A stretch of DNA of 64,000 nucleotides from JAICKN01 sp036489565 (GCA_036489565.1 DASXFN010000056.1:1-64000), one strand, 5' to 3'; counted from the stretch's first letter, positions 8,774 to 17,460 are shown. Made by a program: numbers and translations. The notes: a model not told the origin generated them from the sequence alone.

Positions 8774-8936
8774 CAGAGGTGCTGGGCGCACAGGAGAATC
8801 GGGGGGCTTAGCCCAAAAGTATGCGGGCTCCTCTGTTCCGGGTGAGGCGCCAGAACTTTTATAGAAGACCCCGCATCGCCTTCGCGACATTTGTCGTGAG
8901 TTGATTAGAGCGTTGAAAAACCAAGTTCCTCGTGCA

Positions 8937-10046
8937 TTACTTGAGCGACGCCATATCAATCACAAAGCGATACTTCACGTCGCTTTTCAAGAGGCGGTCA
9001 TAAGCCTGGTTCACATCCTGAATTTTAATCATTTCGATGTCAGAGGTGATTCCGTGCTCGGCGCAGAAATCCAGCATTTCCTGGGTTTCACGAATGCCGC
9101 CAATAATGGAACCCGCAAGCCGCCGCCGGCGTCCGAGCAAGCTGAAGGCCGCGATGGGGATGGGATTTTCTGGAGCGCCAACCAAAACCAGTGTGCCGTC
9201 AAGCTTGATGAGGGCCAGATAAGCATTCAGATCGTGATCGGCGGAGACTGTATCCAGAATGAAATCAAAGCTCCCCGCATGCTTCTGCATTTCCGCTGGA
9301 GAAGTTGAAATGACCACTTCGTCCACGCCAAGGCGCTTGGCGTCGGCCATCTTTTTGGGTGAGGTAGTGAACAGCACTACGTGCGCGCCGAAGGCCTTGG
9401 CAAATTTCACGCCCATGTGCCCCAGGCCGCCCAGGCCAACCACGCCAACCTTCTGTCCCTTGCTAACGTTCCAGTGACGCAGCGGAGAATAGGTAGTAAT
9501 GCCGGCGCAAAGCAGTGGAGCAGTGCCAGCCGGATCCAGCTTGTTGGAAATGCGCAGCACGAAGGCTTCTCGTACCACGATGCTCTCGGAATATCCACCA
9601 TAGGTCACGCCGCCGAGAATTTTGTCCTCAGCGTTGTAAGTAAGGGTAGGGAAGTTGTCACAAAATTGTTCGTCGCCGGCTCGGCAATTTGCGCACACGC
9701 CGCAGGAGCTGACCATGCACCCCACGCCAACGGTGTCGCCTTCCTTGAACTTTTTGACGGCGCGACCGATCTTTACCACGCGGCCAACAATTTCGTGTCC
9801 GGGCACGCACGGATATACGGTTGGCATGGTGCCTTGCCACTCATTGCGTACCTGATGCAAATCCGAGTGGCAGACGCCGCAATATTGGATTTCAATCTGC
9901 ACATCGTCGGGACGCAAATCGCGGCGCGGAATGGAAAATGGCGCCAGTCCAGATGTTGGGCTCTTAGCGGAAAAGGCTTTCACCTGGTAGGCGGGCGATT
10001 CAGGGGATTTGGTTTCTGGCGCTGTGGGAAGGGCTACTTCGCTCAT
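8937..10046 (-). CDS. Zinc-dependent alcohol dehydrogenase (YahK/CAD-like)
   Basis: A medium-chain dehydrogenase/reductase that probably interconverts aldehydes and alcohols with NADP(H). At 369 residues it has the full family layout. The catalytic zinc site is CGVCHSD (Cys56, with His60 next to the proton relay) and PGHE (82-85). The structural zinc site has four Cys (115, 118, 121, 129). A Rossmann motif GLGGLGHMG follows, and the conserved C-terminal KSDVKYRFVID closes it, which is typical of the YahK/cinnamyl alcohol dehydrogenase branch. About 20 extra residues precede the usual N-terminus. AGGAGAG upstream gives a strong start. It diverges from the cNMP/thioredoxin-reductase-like gene. 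The true substrate cannot be read from sequence. Confidence 0.88.
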   Translation of the reverse strand: MSEVALPTAPETKSPESPAYQVKAFSAKSPTSGLAPFSIPRRDLRPDDVQIEIQYCGVCHSDLHQVRNEWQGTMPTVYPCVPGHEIVGRVVKIGRAVKKFKEGDTVGVGCMVSSCGVCANCRAGDEQFCDNFPTLTYNAEDKILGGVTYGGYSESIVVREAFVLRISNKLDPAGTAPLLCAGITTYSPLRHWNVSKGQKVGVVGLGGLGHMGVKFAKAFGAHVVLFTTSPKKMADAKRLGVDEVVISTSPAEMQKHAGSFDFILDTVSADHDLNAYLALIKLDGTLVLVGAPENPIPIAAFSLLGRRRRLAGSIIGGIRETQEMLDFCAEHGITSDIEMIKIQDVNQAYDRLLKSDVKYRFVIDMASLK

Positions 10047-10343
10047 TGTAATTCTCTCCTGGGATTAGTCCGAACGTTTAACAAGAATCGCACATGCGAA
10101 TTTGCAGATGGAATCAGTAAAAAGACATTCCCATGATCGGATGCTTGATTCGCGTTAAAGACGCAAGAAATCAACGGGGAAGATAAAAGCCGCGATACGA
10201 AAGGGCTGCCATGTGGATTTGTTTAGCGCCTTCCATTCAGGCTAAGCGGTATGATGGCTGAAAGTCGGGATCATTCCGGTTGGTGAAGCCAAAGCGGCAA
10301 ACCGATCATCCTATGTGGATACTTTGATTACTGAGAGAAAACT
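10047..10343. promoter_or_regulatory. Divergent control region with dyad at 10145-10174
   Basis: This region must carry promoters for the alcohol dehydrogenase (-) and the cNMP-binding fusion (+). It holds an imperfect dyad: TTGATT (10145-10150) with AATCAA (10169-10174), and inside it GCGT (10152-10155) with ACGC (10161-10164). The two nested arms share nearly the same centre, as in an operator. I cannot assign a regulator family; it does not match a Crp-type half-site pair. Confidence 0.35.
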
Positions 10344-12020
10344 ATGTCTTCATGGCCCCTCCCTAGCGCGCTTGATGCAAACACCCAGGCATTTCCAGCT
10401 TTGACTCCAGCGCAGATCAATCGTCTTCGTTCTGGCGGAAGTCTGCGTAATGTGAAACAAAGCGAGATTCTGTTCGAGCCCGATGATACGAGCGTCCCGT
10501 TTTTCGTGCTTCTTTCCGGGCGACTTGAGATTGTGCAGCCGACGTTTACCGGCGAGCGGGAAATCATCACGCATGGGCCGGGCGAGTTCACGGGAGAAAT
10601 CAATATGATCTCCGGCACTCGCAGTCTAGTGCGAGGACGGGTAACGGAGCCGGGGGAATTTCTCGAAATCAGTCCGGAAGGCCTGCGCTCTGTGGTTGCT
10701 CGCGATGCGGAATTGAGCGAGATATTCATGCGCGCTTTCATCTTGCGCCGCATGGCCCTTATCAGCCGCGGTTATGGCAATGTGATTGTGATGGGCTCGC
10801 GGCACTGTTCGGGAACGCTGCGGCTTCGCGAATTTTTGGGGCGCAATTCGTATCCTTACACGTTCGTTGATCTCGATACCGATAAGAGTTCGCAGGAGCT
10901 TCTCGACCGTTTTGAGGTCAAGCTGTCCGAAGTTCCAGTAGTGATTTGTAACGGCCGCACGGTCCTGCGCAACCCTTCATCCCAAGTGCTGGCGGAGTGC
11001 CTGGGATTGAATGTCAGCATTGATCGTACCCAGATTCGCGACGTGATCATCGTTGGCGCGGGGCCATCAGGACTTGCCGCTGCGGTTTATGCTGCTTCTG
11101 AGGGACTGGATGTTTTAGTCATCGAAACTAATGCTCCGGGAGGCCAGGCTGGGTCGAGTTCCAAGATAGAAAACTATCTGGGCTTTCCCACCGGAGTTTC
11201 CGGGCAAGAGTTGGCGGCGCGCGCGCTTACCCAAGCGCAAAAATTCGGCGCGAAGATGATGGTGGCGCACAGTGTTACGAAGTTAGATTGCGAGAAGCGT
11301 CCATACAAGTTGGTTTTGGACAACGGCAGCACATTATCGGCGCGCAGCATTATTATTTCGACCGGCGCGGAGTATAAGAGACCTCCCATTGCCAATCTCT
11401 CAAAGTTTGACGGCCAGGGCGTTTACTACGGCGCAACCCATATGGAGTCGCAACTGTGCGAAGGCGACGATGTCGTGGTGGTTGGCGGAGCAAACTCGGC
11501 CGGGCAGGCAGCGGTGTATCTTTCGCAAACCGCGCGCAAGGTCCACATGCTGGTGCGCTCGGGAAGTTTGTCAGACACGATGTCGCGCTACCTAATTCAG
11601 CGCATCACCGAAAATCCAAAAATTGAAATGCACTACCACACGGAAATCGTAGGGCTGGATGGCGACCACGACCTGAAGCAGGTTACATGGATTGAGAAAA
11701 CAACGAAACAGACAACTACTCACGACATTGGCCACGTGTTCATCATGGCGGGAGCGGCGCCGCGAACGGATTGGCTGAAAAATTGCGTATTGATGGACGA
11801 CAAGGGCTTCATTCTTACGGGGCGGGACCTGGAAACGTCCGCCGAGTTTGTTACTCATTCGTGGCCGGTTCCTCGCGCTCCTTACATGCTGGAGACCAGT
11901 CTCCCCGCGGTGTTTGCGGTTGGCGATGTGCGTGCGGGGAATGTGAAGCGAGTGGCTTCGGCTGTAGGCGAAGGAGCGATTGCAATTCATCTTGTGCACC
12001 GCGCTTTGGCAGAGCTGTAA
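10344..12020 (+). CDS. cNMP-binding / glutaredoxin-like / thioredoxin-reductase-like fusion flavoprotein
   Basis: A 558-residue three-part protein. Residues ~20-135 are a cyclic-nucleotide-binding fold (FFVLLSGRLEIV, then GPGEFTGEI). Residues ~145-225 are a thioredoxin fold whose active site has a single Cys (CSGT, Cys155) and the usual cis-proline (EVPVV, Pro198). Residues ~230-558 are a thioredoxin-reductase-like FAD/NAD(P)H unit with GAGPSG (238-243), GGANSAG (381-387) and VFAVGDVR near the end. The position of the redox CxxC of true thioredoxin reductases reads GATH (363-366), so classical disulfide chemistry in that domain is excluded. The family is widespread and poorly characterised. 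The UBP zinc-finger gene follows 29 bases later, a pairing I recognise from other bacteria. Start site support is moderate (GAGAG). Confidence 0.88.
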   Translation: MSSWPLPSALDANTQAFPALTPAQINRLRSGGSLRNVKQSEILFEPDDTSVPFFVLLSGRLEIVQPTFTGEREIITHGPGEFTGEINMISGTRSLVRGRVTEPGEFLEISPEGLRSVVARDAELSEIFMRAFILRRMALISRGYGNVIVMGSRHCSGTLRLREFLGRNSYPYTFVDLDTDKSSQELLDRFEVKLSEVPVVICNGRTVLRNPSSQVLAECLGLNVSIDRTQIRDVIIVGAGPSGLAAAVYAASEGLDVLVIETNAPGGQAGSSSKIENYLGFPTGVSGQELAARALTQAQKFGAKMMVAHSVTKLDCEKRPYKLVLDNGSTLSARSIIISTGAEYKRPPIANLSKFDGQGVYYGATHMESQLCEGDDVVVVGGANSAGQAAVYLSQTARKVHMLVRSGSLSDTMSRYLIQRITENPKIEMHYHTEIVGLDGDHDLKQVTWIEKTTKQTTTHDIGHVFIMAGAAPRTDWLKNCVLMDDKGFILTGRDLETSAEFVTHSWPVPRAPYMLETSLPAVFAVGDVRAGNVKRVASAVGEGAIAIHLVHRALAEL

Positions 12021-12049
12021 GGATTACAGATTACGATTCGGAGGATCCG

Positions 12050-12322
12050 ATGGCCGGTAAATGTTTGCATCTCAACCAGATCAAATTCACTGAAACTGAA
12101 ACGCACGTTTGCGAAGAGTGTATTAAGGCGGGCGACAGGTGGGTCCATCTCCGGCTTTGCCTTGAGTGCGGAAATGTCGGTTGTTGCGACTCTTCCAAGA
12201 ACAAGCACGCCACAAAGCACTTTCACAAAAGCAAACATCCATTAATACGTTCTATTGAGCCTGGAGAATCCTGGGTATGGTGTTATGTGGACCAGATTGA
12301 AGCGGGAGAAATAGAAGCTTAG
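12050..12322 (+). CDS. UBP-type zinc finger protein
   Basis: A 90-residue protein made almost entirely of a ubiquitin-protease-type zinc finger. The ligand pattern is visible: Cys5/His7, Cys21/Cys24 (CEEC), Cys37/Cys40 (CLEC), Cys45-Cys46, then a His-rich run (ATKHFHKSKHP) and the WCYVD closing strand. In eukaryotes such domains bind the ubiquitin C-terminus; bacteria with this gene lack ubiquitin, so the ligand is unknown. The ATG at 12050 is chosen over longer in-frame starts because GGAGG (12040-12044) sits five bases upstream and because the longer version would overlap the flavoprotein gene. It lies directly behind the cNMP/thioredoxin-reductase-like gene and is probably co-transcribed. 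Confidence 0.88.
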   Translation: MAGKCLHLNQIKFTETETHVCEECIKAGDRWVHLRLCLECGNVGCCDSSKNKHATKHFHKSKHPLIRSIEPGESWVWCYVDQIEAGEIEA

Positions 12323-12432
12323 TTTTCCTTGCCTTCGGCTTGAGCGTGAAGCCTACCGTGCGGCTCGCCGCACCTCATGTGCATCGCCGTACGGGAGTGC
12401 GCTACACTGGCACTCGCATTCGGCCCGCACAA

Positions 12433-13431
12433 ATGCGCCTACCCATCAAACGGACAGTCGAAAAAGTTCCCGGCGGAATGATGATTGTTCCCATGGTAGT
12501 GGCATCGCTGATTGTCACTGCTTATCCCCACGCGGGAGCTTTTTTCGGTTCGTTTACGAATGCACTATTCACAGGTTCCATTCCAATTCTCGCGGTCTTT
12601 TACGTTTGCATGGGCGCGACCATCAATGTGAGTTCCTTGCCGCGGGTGGTGCAGCGCGGCGGCTTGCTGATGGCCACGAAGATCGCGTTGGGAATTGGTG
12701 TGGCATTCCTATTTGGACACTGGATTGGAGTGCAGCCGATCAAGACCGGATGGTTTGCGGGCCTCTCGACGTTGGCGCTGGTGGCCGCAGTGAACGACAC
12801 CAACGGCGGCCTCTACATGGCCCTTATGGGCAAATATGGGACGATGGAAGAGGCAGCCGCATATTCCATGATGGCGCTGGAGTCCGGACCTTTCTTCACG
12901 ATGGTTTCTCTCGGGGTGACTGGGCTTTCCGGATTTCCCTGGCAGACTTTGCTGGGCGCTATATTGCCGCTTTGCGTTGGCGTGGTCCTGGGAAATCTTG
13001 ATCCAGAGATTCGTGAGTTGCTGCAAGGCTCCGTCCCGGCGCTCATTCCTTTTTTTGCTTTTGCTCTGGGAGCGACTCTTGACCTGCATCGTTTGTGGCA
13101 GGCGGGATTGCTTGGCGTGGCGCTGGGCGTCTGCGTTACTTTTTTCTCCGCTCCCGCACTCATTGGGATGGACCGGTTATTTGGCGGGAAGGGAACCGCG
13201 GGAGTTGCGGCGGCGTCAACCGCCGGCAATGCCGCTGCTGTGCCTATCCTGGTGGCCGCGGCGAATCACGACTACTTTGAAGCGGCCGCGCCCGCGACGG
13301 TGCTCGTGGCTGCTTCCGTGATTGTGACGGCGCTATTGGCGCCTCTGCTGACCGCCTGGTGGGCCTACCGCGTAGAGAAGAAAAATCCATCCCCCAAAAA
13401 TCGGCTGGAACAAACCGTTGGCATTGGTTAA
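12433..13431 (+). CDS. kdgT: KdgT-family sugar-acid permease
   Basis: A proton-coupled inner-membrane carrier of the 2-keto-3-deoxygluconate transporter family, about 332 residues with roughly ten hydrophobic segments. Family signatures are the N-terminal IKRTVEKVPGGMMIVP and the internal NDTNGGLY and ALESGPFFTM. I start at the ATG at 12433 because E. coli KdgT begins at the matching point; an in-frame TTG at 12340 would add 31 residues of non-membrane sequence. Neither start has a clear ribosome site. Its stop is four bases before the start of the kinase-PdxA fusion, so the two are an operon. From that partner, the cargo is more likely a four-carbon acid sugar such as threonate or erythronate than ketodeoxygluconate; this is inference. 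Confidence 0.88.
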   Translation: MRLPIKRTVEKVPGGMMIVPMVVASLIVTAYPHAGAFFGSFTNALFTGSIPILAVFYVCMGATINVSSLPRVVQRGGLLMATKIALGIGVAFLFGHWIGVQPIKTGWFAGLSTLALVAAVNDTNGGLYMALMGKYGTMEEAAAYSMMALESGPFFTMVSLGVTGLSGFPWQTLLGAILPLCVGVVLGNLDPEIRELLQGSVPALIPFFAFALGATLDLHRLWQAGLLGVALGVCVTFFSAPALIGMDRLFGGKGTAGVAAASTAGNAAAVPILVAAANHDYFEAAAPATVLVAASVIVTALLAPLLTAWWAYRVEKKNPSPKNRLEQTVGIG

Positions 13432-13435
13432 CTTC

Positions 13436-15724
13436 ATGCGTCAAATCCTGATCATTGCCGATGATTTGTCAGGCGCCGCGGACTGCGCGATGGCTTGCGG
13501 CTCTTCTGGGCTGAGCACGGTTGTTGCGTTGGGCAATTGCGAAAGGGAGGCAGACGCTGAAGTGTTGGCTATTGACGCTGACACGCGTTGTTTAGATCCA
13601 GAGGCCGCGGCCAAAAGAATTTTCGCGCTATTGCGGCGGCATTCTTCGGATATTCCGCGGATCATCTTCAAAAAAGTAGATTCCACCTTGCGGGGCCACG
13701 TCGCCGAGGAGTTGGCCGCGGTTCTTAAGATTCAGCGGGAGTTGTATCCACAAAGTAGTCCCGTTGTTGCAGTGATGGCTCCGGCTTTCCCCGCTAATGG
13801 CCGCACTACCTTAAAAGGACGGCAACTGCTCAACGGTAGACCTTTGGAAGAGACAGAAATATGGCGGCGCGAAGGGAAACAGGGGAGTTCGCACATTCCG
13901 AAAATGCTGTCGAGTGCGGGATTGCGTTCGGCATTGCTTGATCTCGGAACGATACGTTCGACCGATGGCGAATTGCGCAAGGCTGTGATGGACCTGGCCA
14001 TCGGTGCGGATGTATTGGTGTGCGATGCCGAAACAGAAAGCGATTTAGCGGCGATTGCCAACGCGGCATCCTTTCTTGGACCGCAGACAGTCTGGGCTGG
14101 TTCGGCCGGGCTGGCTTATTGTCTGCCTGAGGCGCTGAAGCTTGTGCCCGCTAGACCAGTGATCTCACGGCAGCCGCTTGCTTCAGGCCCCACGCTTTTT
14201 GTAATCGGCAGCCCTTCGAACAATTCGCGGGAGCAGGCAAAGGCTTTGGCGTTGTCGGCGAAAGTAATTACGATCCCAGCGCGCGACCTCCTGATGGCGG
14301 TAAACAATCCGGAACGGATGAAGCACGAAGCCGCTATCATGGAGGCGTTCGCATCCGATCGTGATGTCGTTGTGACGCTGGCTGCGGAAGAAAAAATTGA
14401 TATCAGCAAGAGCAAACAGCTTGCCTTGGCTTTGGCGCGGTTGGCTGTGCCGTACGCGAGCAAAGTTGGGGCTTTGGTTGTAACGGGCGGCGAAACTGCA
14501 CGCGCGGTTTTGGAATCCTGGGGAATCGCAAGTTTGCGCCTGATCAAAGAAGTGGAAGCCGGCGTGCCTTTCTCCGTCAGTGAAAATTGGAGTCGAAGTA
14601 TTCCCGTCATTACCAAGGCGGGGGATTTCGGCAATCCGCAGACCTTATTGCATTGCCAGAAATTTCTGCATGATCTGGAGCGCAATTCACCAGTGACGCT
14701 TTACCATGAGAGAACAGCCGTGAGCGAACGTCCAATTATCGCGATGACCATGGGTGATGCCGCAGGCGTTGGCCCTGAGGTCATTATGAAATGCCTGATG
14801 CATGCCGAACTTTATCAGCTATGCCTGCCATTGGTGATTGGCGACGCGGAGCGATTAAAAGAAGCCGGGCGAATTGTGGGCAGCAAGCTTGTCGTGAACA
14901 GCTTTTCGTGCGCGGAGTTGGAAAAAGCAAAATACTTGCATGGCACAGTTGATTGCGTAGATTTGCAATTGATCCCCAAAGACCTGGCATGGGGGAAAAT
15001 TTCCGCTGTCGCCGGGGACGCAGCCTTCCGTTATATGGAGGTCGCGGCGCAGTTGGCAATGAGCGGCAAAGTGGACGCGATCTGCACGGCTCCGTTAAAC
15101 AAGGAAGCGCTGCACGCAGGCGGTCACAACTATCCCGGACACACGGAGATGCTGGCGGCGCTCACTGGCACTCAAGAAGTTTCCATGATGCTGACTACGC
15201 CCAAGATGCGCGTGCTGCATGTGACTACGCACATTGGACTGCTTGATGCCATCAAGAAAATTGAGCCAGGCCTGGTTGAACGGACAATTGCGCGCGGCCA
15301 TGAAGCTCTGGTGAAAGCCGGGATTGCCGATCCTGTGATTGGCGTGTGCGGCATCAATCCACATGCTGGAGAAAATGGGTTGTTCGGCTATGGCGAGGAA
15401 GAGCAGAAAATCCAGCCCGCGATTGACGCTTGCCGGAAAAAAGGCTGGCGGGTCGAAGGGCCGCTTCCTGCTGATACTTTGTTCTATCGCGCGCAGCGCG
15501 GGGATTTCGATTTGGTCATCGCTATGTACCACGATCAGGGGCACGGACCCGTAAAAGTGCTGGGGCTCGAGTCGGGCGTGAATATTACCGTGGGCCTGCC
15601 CGTCATTCGCACATCCGTGGACCACGGCACCGCGTTTGATATCGCAGGCTCGGGAAAAGCCGATGAACGCAGCATGATCGAGGCCATGAAGCAAGCGGTA
15701 CTACTGACACGTTCTCGCGCGTAG
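13436..15724 (+). CDS. Four-carbon acid sugar kinase (DUF1537) fused to PdxA2-type 4-phosphate dehydrogenase
   Basis: A 762-residue natural fusion. Residues ~1-425 are a DUF1537/OtnK-DtnK kinase: ADDLSGAAD near the start, KKVDSTLRG, AGSAGLA, VVTGGETARAVL, and KAGDFG. Residues ~435-762 are a PdxA-like NAD-dependent dehydrogenase: MTMGDAAGVGPEV, metal-binding His residues in YPGHTEML and YHDQGHGPVK, and GINPHAGE. In characterised pathways the kinase makes D-threonate or D-erythronate 4-phosphate, and PdxA2 oxidises and decarboxylates it to dihydroxyacetone phosphate. Here both steps sit on one chain with no stop or frameshift. The ATG at 13436 follows the kdgT stop by four bases; a TTG six codons upstream would overlap it. 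The catabolic role is favoured over pyridoxine synthesis because of the kinase and the carrier. Confidence 0.9.
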   Translation: MRQILIIADDLSGAADCAMACGSSGLSTVVALGNCEREADAEVLAIDADTRCLDPEAAAKRIFALLRRHSSDIPRIIFKKVDSTLRGHVAEELAAVLKIQRELYPQSSPVVAVMAPAFPANGRTTLKGRQLLNGRPLEETEIWRREGKQGSSHIPKMLSSAGLRSALLDLGTIRSTDGELRKAVMDLAIGADVLVCDAETESDLAAIANAASFLGPQTVWAGSAGLAYCLPEALKLVPARPVISRQPLASGPTLFVIGSPSNNSREQAKALALSAKVITIPARDLLMAVNNPERMKHEAAIMEAFASDRDVVVTLAAEEKIDISKSKQLALALARLAVPYASKVGALVVTGGETARAVLESWGIASLRLIKEVEAGVPFSVSENWSRSIPVITKAGDFGNPQTLLHCQKFLHDLERNSPVTLYHERTAVSERPIIAMTMGDAAGVGPEVIMKCLMHAELYQLCLPLVIGDAERLKEAGRIVGSKLVVNSFSCAELEKAKYLHGTVDCVDLQLIPKDLAWGKISAVAGDAAFRYMEVAAQLAMSGKVDAICTAPLNKEALHAGGHNYPGHTEMLAALTGTQEVSMMLTTPKMRVLHVTTHIGLLDAIKKIEPGLVERTIARGHEALVKAGIADPVIGVCGINPHAGENGLFGYGEEEQKIQPAIDACRKKGWRVEGPLPADTLFYRAQRGDFDLVIAMYHDQGHGPVKVLGLESGVNITVGLPVIRTSVDHGTAFDIAGSGKADERSMIEAMKQAVLLTRSRA

Positions 15725-15930
15725 AGGGAGCCATCGTGGAGGCGGAACTCCCGTTACTTAGGTTGACTACTCTTCCAGGATTTTTGCGCTACACGATTTA
15801 GTGAACGAAAACTAACCACTAACTCTTATCTGCCAGCCCCTACCGAAGCGAACTCACCGCACATTTACTGCTTGGTACATCGGGGTATGGCCGCGTGCCA
15901 TCCAACACACACAGGGAGAAGGAGTAATTT

Positions 15931-16434
15931 ATGAAAATATTCAAGACGTATTTAGGGGTGGGATTGTTCGCGGCGGCGATGATGCTGACAACTTTTGCTG
16001 TTGCTCAAACCGGTATGTCGAATGGGCAACAGACAATGAATTCGAATCAGGGAATGAGCGCCGCGCAAGGCGAAGCAGTCCAATTGGTGGATCCGGCTAA
16101 GATCTATAACGAAAATCCAATGGGTTGGGTGGGAAAGTCAGTAGTCTTAAAAAATGTGACGGTTGAAGACACAAACGACACCGGAAACTTCTGGATCGGT
16201 TCAGACAATGGCCATCGCCTGCTGGTAGTGAAGGAAAAAGGCAATGCAAACCTCAAGGCAATGACGGTCCATAAAGGCGATGTGGTCACCCTGAATGGCA
16301 CCGTGCAGGCGGCCAGCCGTTACATGGCCCAGAACTCTTCGGCGTCATCAGGTTCCATGCACGACGCGCAGAATAGTTCGGGAGTCTTCTTGCTGGCAAA
16401 TGATATCAATGTGGACTCCTCGACTCACCGGTAA
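15931..16434 (+). CDS. Exported small protein, possible OB-like fold
   Basis: A 167-residue protein with a clear signal peptide (MKIFKTYLGVGLFAAAMML, cleavage near AVA-QTG). The mature N-terminus is rich in Gln, Asn, Met and Ser and looks disordered. The central 70 residues alternate strands (WVGKSVVLKNVTVED, FWIGSDNGHRLLVV, VHKGDVVTLNGTVQ), which suggests an OB-type barrel; I cannot name the family. A Ser/Asn-rich segment and a final FLLANDINV strand follow. GAAGGAG upstream supports the ATG. A strong terminator follows at 16456-16493, so it is monocistronic. Likely periplasmic; function unknown. Confidence 0.75.
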   Translation: MKIFKTYLGVGLFAAAMMLTTFAVAQTGMSNGQQTMNSNQGMSAAQGEAVQLVDPAKIYNENPMGWVGKSVVLKNVTVEDTNDTGNFWIGSDNGHRLLVVKEKGNANLKAMTVHKGDVVTLNGTVQAASRYMAQNSSASSGSMHDAQNSSGVFLLANDINVDSSTHR

Positions 16435-16455
16435 ATTGACAGACCGCGACGCGAG

Positions 16456-16493
16456 AATCGGGCCGAGTTGTAACTTGCTCGACCCGATTTTTT
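16456..16493 (+). terminator. Rho-independent terminator
   Basis: AATCGGGCCGAG (16456-16467) pairs with CTCGACCCGATT (16478-16489) with one mismatch, 10-base loop, followed by a run of six T. It lies 21 bases after the stop of the 167-residue exported protein. Confidence 0.85.
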
Positions 16494-16561
16494 CTGTCGT
16501 GGCGGCTGCATCTGTCCCTCAGTGTTGCGGTTTAAAAACCTCAAATGCATCGTTTGTCTCG

Positions 16562-17179
16562 CTACGGTTTCTTGGGCGTCAAATCGCAAACTTGCTTCAC
16601 CTGGGAAAGGTCCAGACCGGCAGGTGAAAATTCCGCGATTTCATTTCCGCGGCGGCCGCGAATCTGTACGTTGAAAATCTGGGCCCCGAGCAACTCGCGC
16701 GTGGTTCCCTTGTCCATGGAAAGAAAGCGGTCGCGGATCCAGTTCCAGCCGTGGTAGTTATGCGAACTGTCCACTCGCACCATGACTTCCATTTGCGGCT
16801 GCCCCCAAAATCCCGGACGGTTGGGCCGGCCGAGGCGAATGCCAGGATTGAAGTCTGCGGACGTGTACTTTCCGGCGCTGCAGGTGATCTCGATTCGCGG
16901 CTTGTAGTCCGGGTCCTCGCTCAGGAAGTTGTTTGAAAGGAGTTCCAGGCGGACGTTCTTCTCGCCGGTCATCTTGTCCTCGGAATGGAAGAGGGTCCAA
17001 TTGCCGCCGACGCTGACGCCGTCACTTTCGCCCTGGTTAGGACTCAGGACTTTCCTCTGGGCATTCGCCAATGGCGCAACCGCGAAGGCAAACACCAAGC
17101 CACAAAGAGCGATCTTCGCCGCGCTCAAACTGCGGGCTTTTAGGACGTATTGCGAAAGAAACGATTGCGAGATTTCCAA
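16562..17179 (-). CDS. Exported protein of unknown function
   Basis: A 205-residue protein starting with TTG, chosen because GGAGGAGAG (17181-17189) is directly upstream. A signal peptide lies after a 20-residue N-terminal extension (hydrophobic ALCGLVFAFAVAPLANA, cleavage near residue 41). The mature part contains a single all-beta-looking domain: GNWTLFHSEDKMTGEKN, RIEITCSAGKYTSADF, a Trp-rich GWNWIRDR stretch and LLGAQIFNVQIRGR. It has two Cys that could form a disulfide in the periplasm. I do not recognise the family. It converges with the preceding rightward gene and its terminator; upstream is tRNA-Arg on the same strand. Confidence 0.72.
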   Translation of the reverse strand: MEISQSFLSQYVLKARSLSAAKIALCGLVFAFAVAPLANAQRKVLSPNQGESDGVSVGGNWTLFHSEDKMTGEKNVRLELLSNNFLSEDPDYKPRIEITCSAGKYTSADFNPGIRLGRPNRPGFWGQPQMEVMVRVDSSHNYHGWNWIRDRFLSMDKGTTRELLGAQIFNVQIRGRRGNEIAEFSPAGLDLSQVKQVCDLTPKKP

Positions 17180-17316
17180 GCTCTCCTCCGACTGAAACCG
17201 AAAGATATTCGAACCACTACAAGTCTAGTAAACCCGACTCTTAGTGAAAATACTCTCCTGACACATAAATCTTTCCAATATGGCGGGTAGATCTCCGCGA
17301 AATGGACATTGGGCTG

Positions 17317-17334
17317 GAAAACCTCATTTGAGGT
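17317..17334 (-). terminator. Possible short terminator after tRNA-Arg
   Basis: On the minus strand ACCTC, AAAT loop, GAGGT is followed by TTTT (bases 17334 down to 17317), 26 bases past the tRNA 3' end. The stem is only five pairs, so this is tentative. Confidence 0.35.
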
Positions 17335-17359
17335 ATATGCAGTAGGGGTTTGAGGGGTA

Positions 17360-17436
17360 TGGTGCGCCCGGAGAGATTCGAACTCCCGACCTTCTGATTC
17401 GTAGTCAGACGCTCTATCCAACTGAGCTACGGGCGC
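17360..17436 (-). tRNA. tRNA-Arg (ACG anticodon)
   Basis: Full cloverleaf read on the minus strand: 7-bp acceptor GCGCCCG/CGGGCGC, D stem GCTC/GAGC, anticodon stem TCTGA/TCAGA around loop CTACGAA (anticodon ACG), T stem GGGAG/CTCTC with TTCGAAT loop. The discriminator is A and the CCA end is encoded in the DNA. Total 77 nt. Confidence 0.97.
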
Positions 17437-17460
17437 GACAGGAAAGACTGCGGTCAAGAG

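Noticed and set aside
9381..10136. 251-residue rightward open frame
   Set aside because: Antisense to the zinc alcohol dehydrogenase, whose metal-site Cys residues are all in place.
13436..15724. Pyridoxine biosynthesis by the PdxA half
   Set aside because: The PdxA unit is fused to a sugar-acid kinase and follows a sugar-acid carrier, which fits PdxA2 catabolic use better.
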